Shown: positions 31,618 to 39,105 of the stretch, one piece after another
Layout: each line of letters begins with the position of its first letter
Numbering within the stretch: position 1 is the stretch's first letter
From: Elusimicrobia bacterium GWA2_62_23
GTDB lineage: Bacteria; Elusimicrobiota; Elusimicrobia; Elusimicrobiales; UBA9959
Direction of reading: 5' to 3'
Assembly: GCA_001799635.1 (NCBI GenBank)
Contig: MGTV01000042.1
Coordinates: 1 to 56,127, forward strand
Length of the DNA: 56,127 bases
The notes under the pieces: generated by a model
Told to the model about the DNA's origin: nothing
The model's database searches: none
What the model saw: the letters and a program-made list of their open reading frames with translations, nothing else
Program-made: the position numbers and the translations under genes

Positions 31618-32658
31618 ATGACCGAACGGGGCGTCAGACCTATAATGCTGGCGGCGGCCTTCCTGGCCGCCTGGCCGCTGCCTTTTTGCTCCTTCGCCGG
31701 GGGGGCGGGCACCACCTCCGCCAATTTCCTCAAGATCCCGACCGCCCCGCTGCCTTCCGGCATGGGCGAGGCTTACACCGCCATGGTGGGGCCGGATTCC
31801 ATGCTGTACAACCCGGCCGGCCTGGGCCTGCTGGGCTACTCTTCTTTCTCCGGCGCCCACAACCAGTACATAGACGGCATAAAGCAGGAGTACCTGGCCG
31901 CCTCCTGGCGCTCGCCTTTAGGCACCATCGGCGCCGCCTTCACCACGCTTTCGAGCGGCGAGATAGAGGCCTACGATTCCAACGACATGCGCATAGGCAA
32001 CACCTCGAGCGGGCACCGGATGATAGCCCTGGCCTACGCCCAGTCGTGGCCGCACTTCAACAAGGACATCGGCAAACTGGACCCGATGCTGATAACCCCG
32101 AGCTGGACCAAGGTGCCGCCCGTGCGCGAGTACCGCCCCAAGGCTTACCGCCTCTCCGTCGGCGCCGGGGTAAAGCGGGTGAGCGAGAAGCTCGGCAAGG
32201 ATTCCGCCTCCTCCTACGCCTTCGACGCCGGGGCGCTGCTGGTGCTGCCGCACCACGTGCACCTGGGGGCTTCGGCCATGAATTTCGGCGGCAAGGAGAA
32301 GTTCGTGGAGGAGTCCTATGACCTGCCCTCCTCGCTGCGCTTCGGAGTGGCCAAGGATTTTCACACGGTGAACGACGTGATGATCTTTACCGTGGCTTCC
32401 GACCTGGTGAAATATTCCGACAGGGAATATCTCAGCGCGAGCGGCTTCGAGATAGACATCATGCGCATGTTCCAGATGCGCCTGGGCTACCGGACGCAGA
32501 AGGACGCCGGCTCGCGCATCTCCGGCGGTTTCGGCATGAACTTCGACCGCCTGTCCGACAAGGGCTCCTTCTTCAAGGGCGCCCGCATGGATTACGCCTA
32601 CGTGGACTACGGCGGGCTGGGGCCCACCCACCGCGTGGGCGTGCAGTTCGTCTGGTAG
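31618..32658 (+). CDS. PorV/PorQ-family outer-membrane protein, second paralogue
   Basis: The 346-aa protein has a signal peptide (to about residue 28) and the PorV/PorQ signature SANFLKIPTAPLPSGMGEAY followed by LYNPAGLGLLG. Alternating strands with aromatic girdle residues continue to the end (RVGVQFVW). It is related to, but clearly diverged from, the protein at 9372. In type IX systems PorV and PorQ are barrel partners of cargo and surface machinery, while in other bacteria similar barrels carry hydrophobic compounds. The context here, next to the motor operon and a secreted protease, favours a surface role but does not prove it. No clear SD precedes the ATG. Confidence 0.82.
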   Translation: MTERGVRPIMLAAAFLAAWPLPFCSFAGGAGTTSANFLKIPTAPLPSGMGEAYTAMVGPDSMLYNPAGLGLLGYSSFSGAHNQYIDGIKQEYLAASWRSPLGTIGAAFTTLSSGEIEAYDSNDMRIGNTSSGHRMIALAYAQSWPHFNKDIGKLDPMLITPSWTKVPPVREYRPKAYRLSVGAGVKRVSEKLGKDSASSYAFDAGALLVLPHHVHLGASAMNFGGKEKFVEESYDLPSSLRFGVAKDFHTVNDVMIFTVASDLVKYSDREYLSASGFEIDIMRMFQMRLGYRTQKDAGSRISGGFGMNFDRLSDKGSFFKGARMDYAYVDYGGLGPTHRVGVQFVW

Positions 32659-32698
32659 CGCGTCAGGTAGCGCCCTCCCGTCCCGCCCGGCATTTTTG

Positions 32699-32704
32699 TA
32701 TAAT
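32699..32704 (+). promoter_or_regulatory. TATAAT box 8 nt upstream of the isoprenoid operon start codon
   Basis: A perfect -10 hexamer ends 8 nt before ATG 32713, with no SD between them. A transcript from it would be leaderless or nearly so. No good -35 was found. Confidence 0.5.
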
Positions 32705-32712
32705 CACCCTTG

Positions 32713-33639
32713 ATGGATATCGAAAAATATGTAAAACGGCGCGCAGAGGCCGTTAACTCGGCCCTGCCCCGCTTCGTCAGGGGCCTGGCCGGGGCCGACC
32801 CGCGCCTGGCCGAGGCCATGGCCTACCCGCTCGCGGCCGGCGGCAAGCGCCTGCGCCCGGTGCTGCTGGGGGCGGCCTACGAGATCTTCGGCGGCAAGGC
32901 CGGCGACGTGCTGCCCGCGGCCTGCGCGCTCGAGATGGTGCACACTTATTCCCTGGTCCACGACGACCTGCCGGCCATGGACGACGACGACCTGCGCCGG
33001 GGCCGGCCCACCACGCACAAAGTTTACGGGGAGGCCCTGGGCATACTCGCCGGGGACGCCCTGCTTACCGACGCTTTTACGGTGTTGCTCTCTTCCCGGT
33101 ATCCGGCGCGCGTAAAGCCCGCCGGGCTGGCCGCGGCGGCCAGGGTGCTGGCCTCGCGGGCCGGCGCCCGCGGCATGGTCTCGGGCCAGGCCGCCGACCT
33201 GGGGGCCGAAGGTTTCCTGCGCGGCGGGGTCACGCCCGCCCGCCGGCGCAAGGGGCTGGAACTGCTCGCTTACATCCACCTGCATAAGACCGCGGACCTG
33301 ATAACAGCGGCGGTAGAGATGGGCGCGGCCCTGGCCGGCGCCCCTGAAAAAGATTTCAAGGCCCTTTCGTCCTTCGGCAGGGACATCGGCCTCTGCTTCC
33401 AGGTGGCCGACGATATCCTGGACGTGGTGGGGGACAAGAAGAAGCTCGGCAAGAGCGGCAGCGACGCCCGCAACGCCAAGCTGACTTTCGCCTCCCTGCT
33501 CGGAGTGGACGGGGCCCGCTGTAAAGCGGAAGCCCTGATGCGGCGCGCGCTGCCCCGGCTGGCCGGCGTGCGCGGAGCCGCCGGCCCCAAGGCCGCGCTG
33601 GCCGGCATAGCCGAATTCGTGTACAGGCGGGATAACTAA
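32713..33639 (+). CDS. ispA: Polyprenyl (farnesyl/geranylgeranyl) diphosphate synthase
   Basis: This 308-aa trans-prenyltransferase condenses isopentenyl diphosphate with allylic diphosphates. The first Asp-rich motif reads HDDLPAMDDDDLRRGRPT and the second QVADDILDVVGD, with a KRLRPVL substrate motif near residue 35. GSDARNAKLTF matches the region after the second motif in short-chain IspA enzymes, so a C15 or C20 product is most likely. The upstream TTG (32710) is an alternative start, but ATG 32713 gives the usual N-terminus. Its stop overlaps the dxs start by one base (TAATG), a coupled isoprenoid pair. Confidence 0.92.
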   Translation: MDIEKYVKRRAEAVNSALPRFVRGLAGADPRLAEAMAYPLAAGGKRLRPVLLGAAYEIFGGKAGDVLPAACALEMVHTYSLVHDDLPAMDDDDLRRGRPTTHKVYGEALGILAGDALLTDAFTVLLSSRYPARVKPAGLAAAARVLASRAGARGMVSGQAADLGAEGFLRGGVTPARRRKGLELLAYIHLHKTADLITAAVEMGAALAGAPEKDFKALSSFGRDIGLCFQVADDILDVVGDKKKLGKSGSDARNAKLTFASLLGVDGARCKAEALMRRALPRLAGVRGAAGPKAALAGIAEFVYRRDN

Positions 33640-35531
33640 TGGCATTACTTTCATCAATACGAGGGTCCGAGGACATCAAGAAGCTGGGCGTGGACGCGCT
33701 GCCCGGCCTGGCCGCGGAGACGCGGCGCCTCATCATAGACGGCGTCAGCAAGACCGGCGGCCACCTGGCTTCCAGCCTGGGGGCAACGGACCTGATCCTT
33801 TCCCTGCACTATGTTTTCGATACCCCGCGCGACCGCATAGTTTTCGACACCGGCCACCAGACTTACGCGCATAAGATCCTCACCGGCCGGGCGGACAAGT
33901 TCCACACCATCCGCACCAAGGGCGGGCTGTCCGGTTTCCTGAAACGCTACGAGTCCGAGTACGACGCATTCGGGGCCGGACACGCGTCCACGGCGCTCTC
34001 GGCCGCCGCGGGGCTGGCCGCCGCGCGCGACCAGGCCGGTTCGCCGCACCGGGTGGTGGCCGTGGTCGCCGACGGCGCCATGACCGGGGGGATGGTCTGG
34101 GAGGCCATGCAGAACGTGGGGCAGCTCAATACCGACCTGCTGGTCATCCTCAACGACAACCAGATGTTCATCTCGCAGCGGGTGGGGCGCCTGGGGCGCA
34201 TCCTCACCAAGCTGCTCACCCTCGGCACCGTCCAGAGCGCGGAACGCAAGGCCGAACTGTTCCTTAACCGGTTCCAGTTCTGGGGCAAGAAGATCCTCCG
34301 GGTGGCCAAGCGCGCCAGGGTGCTCTTCTTCCCGGGCATGATCTTCGAGGAGATGGGCTTCACCTATTTCGGCCCCGTCGACGGCCACAATATCCCGGAA
34401 CTCGTGGAAGTGCTGGGCTACGTGAAGAACCTCAAAGGCCCCGTGCTCCTGCACGTGGTGACCAAGAAAGGACGCGGCTACGAGCCCGCCGAGGACGCCC
34501 CTACTGACTTCCACGGCGCGCCCAAGTTCAACGTGGAGACCGGTGAGGTGGTGCGCAAAGCCGCGCCCGCCGGCGCGTCGGCGCCCACGTTCACCTCGGT
34601 GTTCGGCAAGACGCTGATGAAGCTGGCGGCCCGGGACCCCAGGATCTGCGCCATTACCGCGGCGATGCCCGAAGGCACCGGCCTGGACCTGTTCCGCGAC
34701 GCCTATCCCAAGCGCTACTACGACGTGGGCATAGCCGAGGAACACGCCGTCACCTTCGCCGCCGGCCTCGCCGCCGACGGCGCCAAGCCCGTGGTGGCGA
34801 TCTATTCCTCTTTCATGCAGCGGTCCTTCGACCAGGTGCAGCACGACATCTCCCTGCAGAAGCTCCCGGTGGTGATCGCCATGGACAGGGCCGGCCTGGT
34901 GGGCGAGGACGGGCCCACCCACCACGGGGTTTTCGACATCTCCCTCTTCCGCATGCTGCCCGACGTGGTCCTTATGGCCCCGGCCGACGAGAACGAGCTC
35001 CAGCACATGCTGGCCACCGCCTTCGCCTGCGGCCGCACTACCCTGCTGCGCTACCCGCGCGGCAAGGGCTTCGGGGTGCCCATGGACCCGGAACCTCTCC
35101 CGCTGCCGCTCGGCAAGGGCCGCGTCCTTTCCGAGGGCCGCGACGTGAATTTCCTGGCCGCGGGCAACAGGGTGCACCCCGCGCTGAAGGCCGCCGAACT
35201 CCTGCGCGGCATGGGCATAGACGCCGGCGTTTCCGATATCAGGTTCATCAAACCCCTGGACGGGGAACTGGTGAGCCGCCTGGCGGGCCTGGGGCCGCTG
35301 ATCACGGTGGAGGACAACGCCCTCGCCGGCGGGTTCGGTTCCGCCGTGCTGGAACATCTGAACGCCGCCGGGCTGCAGGCCAGGGTGCTGCGCCTGGGCA
35401 TCGGCGACGAATACGTGGAGCAGGGCAAGCCCGAAGAACTGTTCGCCGACCTGGGGCTGGACCCGGAAGGCCTGGCCCGTTCGGCCGCGGCCTGGCTCGG
35501 CAAGAAAGATCTGGTGAAAAGCCGCAACTGA
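33639..35531 (+). CDS. dxs: 1-deoxy-D-xylulose-5-phosphate synthase
   Basis: The 630-aa thiamine-diphosphate enzyme makes DXP from pyruvate and glyceraldehyde 3-phosphate, the first step of the MEP pathway. Visible motifs include FDTGHQTYAHKILTGR, FGAGHASTALSAAAGLA and the ThDP-binding VADGAMTGGMVWEAMQNVG with DNQMFIS. In the second half are GIAEEHAVTFAAGLA and DRAGLVGEDGPTHHGVFD. Length and domain order match bacterial DXS. It is translationally coupled to ispA, so precursor supply and chain elongation are expressed together. Confidence 0.95.
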   Translation: MALLSSIRGSEDIKKLGVDALPGLAAETRRLIIDGVSKTGGHLASSLGATDLILSLHYVFDTPRDRIVFDTGHQTYAHKILTGRADKFHTIRTKGGLSGFLKRYESEYDAFGAGHASTALSAAAGLAAARDQAGSPHRVVAVVADGAMTGGMVWEAMQNVGQLNTDLLVILNDNQMFISQRVGRLGRILTKLLTLGTVQSAERKAELFLNRFQFWGKKILRVAKRARVLFFPGMIFEEMGFTYFGPVDGHNIPELVEVLGYVKNLKGPVLLHVVTKKGRGYEPAEDAPTDFHGAPKFNVETGEVVRKAAPAGASAPTFTSVFGKTLMKLAARDPRICAITAAMPEGTGLDLFRDAYPKRYYDVGIAEEHAVTFAAGLAADGAKPVVAIYSSFMQRSFDQVQHDISLQKLPVVIAMDRAGLVGEDGPTHHGVFDISLFRMLPDVVLMAPADENELQHMLATAFACGRTTLLRYPRGKGFGVPMDPEPLPLPLGKGRVLSEGRDVNFLAAGNRVHPALKAAELLRGMGIDAGVSDIRFIKPLDGELVSRLAGLGPLITVEDNALAGGFGSAVLEHLNAAGLQARVLRLGIGDEYVEQGKPEELFADLGLDPEGLARSAAAWLGKKDLVKSRN

Positions 35532-35552
35532 CAACAAGATCAAGGAGTCAAC

Positions 35553-36413
35553 GTGAAAAAGAAACAGAAGGTGAGCAAACAGGTTTTAGCGCTGCGCAGG
35601 GCCAAGGCCTACCGCAAGGCCTACCTGGACCCGGAATTCCTCAGCAGCGACGCCATGCGCCCCGTGCGCCTGCAGCTGGAACTGCAGAAGCCTGAAATGA
35701 CCCTCCACGACTACGGCGTAAAATCCACCGTGGTGGTCTTCGGCAGCGCGCGCATCTGGGACAAAGAACAGTCGGAAGCCCGCGTGAAAGAGCTCAAGGC
35801 CCTGGTCCGCAGGGACCCCAAGGACCCGGTGCTGCGCAACAAGCTCGCCTCCGCCGAACGCCTCAAGAAGTCGGAGAAGTATTACGAGGTCGCCCGCGAT
35901 TTCGGCCGGCTCGTGTCCACCAAGGACTGCATTCCCGGCCGTAAACTGGTGGTGGTCACCGGCGGCGGCCCGGGCATCATGGAGGCCGCCAACCGCGGCG
36001 CCTACGAAGCCGGCGCCAGGAACATCGGCCTCAATATTACGCTGGACATGGAGCAGGGGCCCAACCCTTACGTATCTCCGGAATTCTGCTTCCGCTTCCA
36101 CTACTTCGCCATCCGCAAGATGCATTTCGTGATGCGCGCCCGCGCCCTGGTGGCCTGCCCCGGCGGCTTCGGCACCATGGACGAACTCTTCGAGGTGCTG
36201 ACCCTGGTGCAGACCGGCAAGAAGACCCGCCTGCCCATCATCCTCGTGGGCAAGGATTACTGGACCGACGTGATGAACTTCCCGAACATGGCCAAGTGGG
36301 GCTATATCTCCAAGGAAGACCTGAAACTGTTCCGCTACGCGGAGACCGGCGAGGAGATCTGGCAGCACATCGCGGATTTCTACCGGAAATACCCGCTGGC
36401 TAACGGAAAATGA
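35553..36413 (+). CDS. LOG-family protein (TIGR00730-like nucleoside 5'-monophosphate phosphoribohydrolase fold)
   Basis: The 286-aa protein has the lysine-decarboxylase-like Rossmann fold of the LOG family. It contains VTGGGPGIMEAANRGAYEAG and the family signature PGGFGTMDELFEVLT, with the conserved RKMHFVMRARA helix before it. Characterised LOG enzymes release nucleobases from nucleoside monophosphates, as in cytokinin activation. The extended, lysine-rich N-terminus of about 60 residues is longer than in plant LOG proteins and marks the bacterial long form. It lies 21 nt after dxs with an AAGGAG SD, and its stop overlaps the next start by 4 nt. Confidence 0.88.
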   Translation: MKKKQKVSKQVLALRRAKAYRKAYLDPEFLSSDAMRPVRLQLELQKPEMTLHDYGVKSTVVVFGSARIWDKEQSEARVKELKALVRRDPKDPVLRNKLASAERLKKSEKYYEVARDFGRLVSTKDCIPGRKLVVVTGGGPGIMEAANRGAYEAGARNIGLNITLDMEQGPNPYVSPEFCFRFHYFAIRKMHFVMRARALVACPGGFGTMDELFEVLTLVQTGKKTRLPIILVGKDYWTDVMNFPNMAKWGYISKEDLKLFRYAETGEEIWQHIADFYRKYPLANGK

Positions 36414-37651
36414 ACCTGAAAGGACGGACGGCGGCGGCCTGGCTGCTGGCGGCTTCGGCCGCCGCGGCCGCGTTGGCCGCGGCCGCCTTTATCGCCGCCT
36501 TCCCGCCGCCTTCCACCTTCGCCCTGCTCTACCCGCCCGCCAACCCGCACGTACGGGACGGCCGCTTCGCCGCCCCCGTCTGCAACGGCGTGCAGTGCCG
36601 CCTCTGTCCTTACGACTGTTTCCTGCCCGAGGGGGCCCGGGGCCGCTGCAAGGTCAGGATCAACTACGGGGGGAAGATCAAGACGCTGGTCTACGCCCAG
36701 CCCGCCGCCGTGCACGTGGACCCGATAGAGAAGAAGCCGGTTTACCACATGAATCCCGGCAGCCTCATTTATTCCCTGGCGGCCCCGGGCTGCAACCTGA
36801 CCTGCCGCGCCTGCCAGAACTGGGAGATCTCGCAGATCTACCCGGAGCAGGCCCCAAAAAAACTTCCCGTTCCCGCAGCCCTTTCCGTCAGCGTCGGGCA
36901 CGACGGCCGCGCCTACGCCGGCCTGGTTTCCGAAGAGGTCTCGGGCCTGCAGCCGGAAGACGTGGTGCGCCGGGCCCTGGCCACGCGTTCGCGCGCCATC
37001 GCCTACACTTATTCCGAACCCACCGTTTTTTACGAGTACATGTACGACACCGCCCTGCTGGCGCGCCGCCGGGGCCTGAAGAACGTGATGGTAAGCGCCG
37101 GCTACATCAACCCCGAGCCCCTGCGCGAGCTGCTGCCCCTCATGGACGTGGTGAAGATAGATCTGAAGGGCTTCAGCGAGAAGTTCTACCGGGGCTATAC
37201 CGGCGCCCGGCTGGAACCGGTAAAGCGCACGCTCCTGGAACTCAAGAAGAAAGGCGCCTTGTTCGAAGTGGTCAACCTGGTGGTGCCGGGCCTGAACGAC
37301 GCCCGGCCGGACCTGGAAGCCCTGTGCGGCTGGGTCCGGGAGAACCTGGGGGCGGAAACGCCTCTTTTTTTTTCCCGCTTCGCGCCTAATTACCTGCTGA
37401 CCGGCGTGCCGCAGACGCCGCCAGAGACGCTGGCCCTCGCCCGCAGGATCGCTCTGGAAAAAGGCCTTAAGTTCGTTTACACCGGCAACCTGCCCGGCAG
37501 CGAGGGCGAAAGCACCTATTGCCCGAAGTGCGGCAGGGCGCTGGTGCGCCGCTACGGCTACGCCGTGCTGGAAGACAGGCTTACGCCGACTGGCGGGCGC
37601 TGTCCGTGGGACGGGACCAGGGTGCCCGGGATCTGGGAGGGGGGGATATGA
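36410..37651 (+). CDS. amrS: AmmeMemoRadiSam system radical SAM enzyme with N-terminal membrane helix
   Basis: The 413-aa protein has an N-terminal hydrophobic helix at about 8-30, a Cys-rich segment (CRLCPYDCFLP), and the radical SAM cluster motif CNLTCRACQNWEIS, where Cys-x3-Cys-x2-Cys binds the 4Fe-4S cluster and SAM. A later YCPKCGRAL pair near the C-terminus may bind zinc. It matches the radical SAM member of the AmmeMemoRadiSam set, whose reaction is unknown. The basic N-terminus would place the enzyme outside the membrane, which is unusual for a radical SAM protein. It is coupled by ATGA to the MEMO/AMMECR1 gene. Confidence 0.88.
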   Translation: MNLKGRTAAAWLLAASAAAAALAAAAFIAAFPPPSTFALLYPPANPHVRDGRFAAPVCNGVQCRLCPYDCFLPEGARGRCKVRINYGGKIKTLVYAQPAAVHVDPIEKKPVYHMNPGSLIYSLAAPGCNLTCRACQNWEISQIYPEQAPKKLPVPAALSVSVGHDGRAYAGLVSEEVSGLQPEDVVRRALATRSRAIAYTYSEPTVFYEYMYDTALLARRRGLKNVMVSAGYINPEPLRELLPLMDVVKIDLKGFSEKFYRGYTGARLEPVKRTLLELKKKGALFEVVNLVVPGLNDARPDLEALCGWVRENLGAETPLFFSRFAPNYLLTGVPQTPPETLALARRIALEKGLKFVYTGNLPGSEGESTYCPKCGRALVRRYGYAVLEDRLTPTGGRCPWDGTRVPGIWEGGI

Positions 37652-39105
37652 GGAGAACGATCTTTGCCGCGCCGCTGCTGTGGCTGCTCGCCGTGCCGGC
37701 CGGGGCCAGGACCCCGGCGGTGGCAGGGCAATTCTACCCGGCGGACCCGAAAGAACTGGCCGCCCTGGTGGACGGCTACCTGGCTGTCCCGGCGGGGGCG
37801 AAAGGCCCTTCCGGCCTGGTGGCGGTGCTGGCCCCGCACGCCGGCTACGAGTTCTCGGGGAAAATGGCGGGGATGGCTTACTGGTATGTCGCCGACAAGT
37901 ACGATACCGTGGTCATACTCGCCACCGGGCATACCGAGGGCGTGAAAGGCGCGGCCCTGCTGGCCTCGGACTCCTATGAAACGCCGCTCGGGAAAGTGCA
38001 GCCGGACCGCGACCTGGCCGCGGCCCTGGTAAAGGCGAGCCCGCTGTTCGAGGACCGGCCTTCGGCCCATCTGCGCGAGCACGCCGTGGAGGTGCAGCTG
38101 CCTTTCCTGCAGCGCCGGCTCAAGAAGCCTTTTAAACTCCTCGCCGCTACGCTCAATACCGGCGAACTTTCCGACCTGAAGAAGATAGGCGCGGCGCTGG
38201 CCGCCGCCCTGCGCGGAAAAAAAGCCCTGCTAGTGGTCTCGGCGGACTTTTCCCATTACCCGGGCAAGGAAGCCGCGGCGGCCTCCGACGGGGCGATGGC
38301 GCTGGCCGTGAGTTCCATGGACCCGGGCCTGGTGCAGCTCACCTCGCGCATCATCAACGCCAAGAACGTTCCCGGGCTGGAGACCTGCGCCTGCGGTGAG
38401 GCCGCCCTGGAGGCCGGCATGGAGGCGGCGCGCCTGCTGGGCGCGAAGTCGTTCTCGGTCCTTAAAATTTCAGATTCGCATACCGAGAAACCCGGCGCGG
38501 CGGGTCCCGAGAGGGTGGTGGGCTATATTTCCGGCGTTTTCTCCAAGGCGGGAACGGCCGCGGCCCTGGAACTTTCGCCGGAGCAGAAGAAGTACCTGCT
38601 GAAAGAGGCCCGCGCCGCGCTGCTCGGCGCTTTCGAGGGCGCCCCGGCCCCGGCCGGGCTGGAGAAAGACCCGCGGCTTAACCTGCCGGGCGCGGCCTTC
38701 GTCACGCTGACGCAGGCCGGCCGCCTGCGCGGCTGCGTGGGCACGGTGACGCCGGCGCTGACCCTGGCCGACGCGGTGCGCCACGGGGCCCTGAGCGCGG
38801 CGTTCGAAGACGGCCGGTTCTCGCCGCTGGAACGGCGGGAGCTCGACGAGGTCAAGCTCGAGATCTCCGTGCTGTCTCCCATGCGGCCCGTCAAGGCGGC
38901 CGACATAAAACCCTGGAAGCACGGCGTCATGGCAGTTTCCGGCCGGCATTCCGGCCTGTTCCTGCCGCAGGTGTGGGAGCAGATCCCGGCCAAGGAGGCT
39001 TTCCTGGGCGAGATCTGCGAGCAGAAGGCCGGCCTGCCCAGGGACTGCTGGAAGGACCCGAAGACCAGTTTGTATTCTTTTACCGCGGACGCTTTCGAAG
39101 AATAA
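37648..39105 (+). CDS. AmmeMemoRadiSam protein: MEMO1-AMMECR1 fusion with signal peptide
   Basis: The 485-aa protein begins with a signal-like segment (MRRTIFAAPLLWLLAVPAGA). A MEMO-like dioxygenase-fold domain spans about 22-300 (VAGQFYPADPKELAALVDGY, VLAPHAGYEFSGKMAG, HLREHAVEVQLPFLQ, SADFSHYP). An AMMECR1 domain spans about 315-480 (AAFVTLTQAGRLRGCVGTV, FEDGRFSPL, LEISVLSPM). Both domains normally occur as separate AmmeMemoRadiSam proteins. MEMO-like proteins are related to iron-dependent extradiol dioxygenases, and the His residues are present. The start is at ATG 37648, coupled to amrS; reading from 37519 lies inside amrS. The last 26 nt overlap the convergent gene. Confidence 0.88.
   Translation: MRRTIFAAPLLWLLAVPAGARTPAVAGQFYPADPKELAALVDGYLAVPAGAKGPSGLVAVLAPHAGYEFSGKMAGMAYWYVADKYDTVVILATGHTEGVKGAALLASDSYETPLGKVQPDRDLAAALVKASPLFEDRPSAHLREHAVEVQLPFLQRRLKKPFKLLAATLNTGELSDLKKIGAALAAALRGKKALLVVSADFSHYPGKEAAAASDGAMALAVSSMDPGLVQLTSRIINAKNVPGLETCACGEAALEAGMEAARLLGAKSFSVLKISDSHTEKPGAAGPERVVGYISGVFSKAGTAAALELSPEQKKYLLKEARAALLGAFEGAPAPAGLEKDPRLNLPGAAFVTLTQAGRLRGCVGTVTPALTLADAVRHGALSAAFEDGRFSPLERRELDEVKLEISVLSPMRPVKAADIKPWKHGVMAVSGRHSGLFLPQVWEQIPAKEAFLGEICEQKAGLPRDCWKDPKTSLYSFTADAFEE

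Noticed and set aside
33654-35543. A 629-aa open frame antisense to dxs
   Set aside because: Long antisense frames are expected in GC-rich genes; the sense strand has full DXS motifs, and the antisense product is His/Gly-rich without domains.
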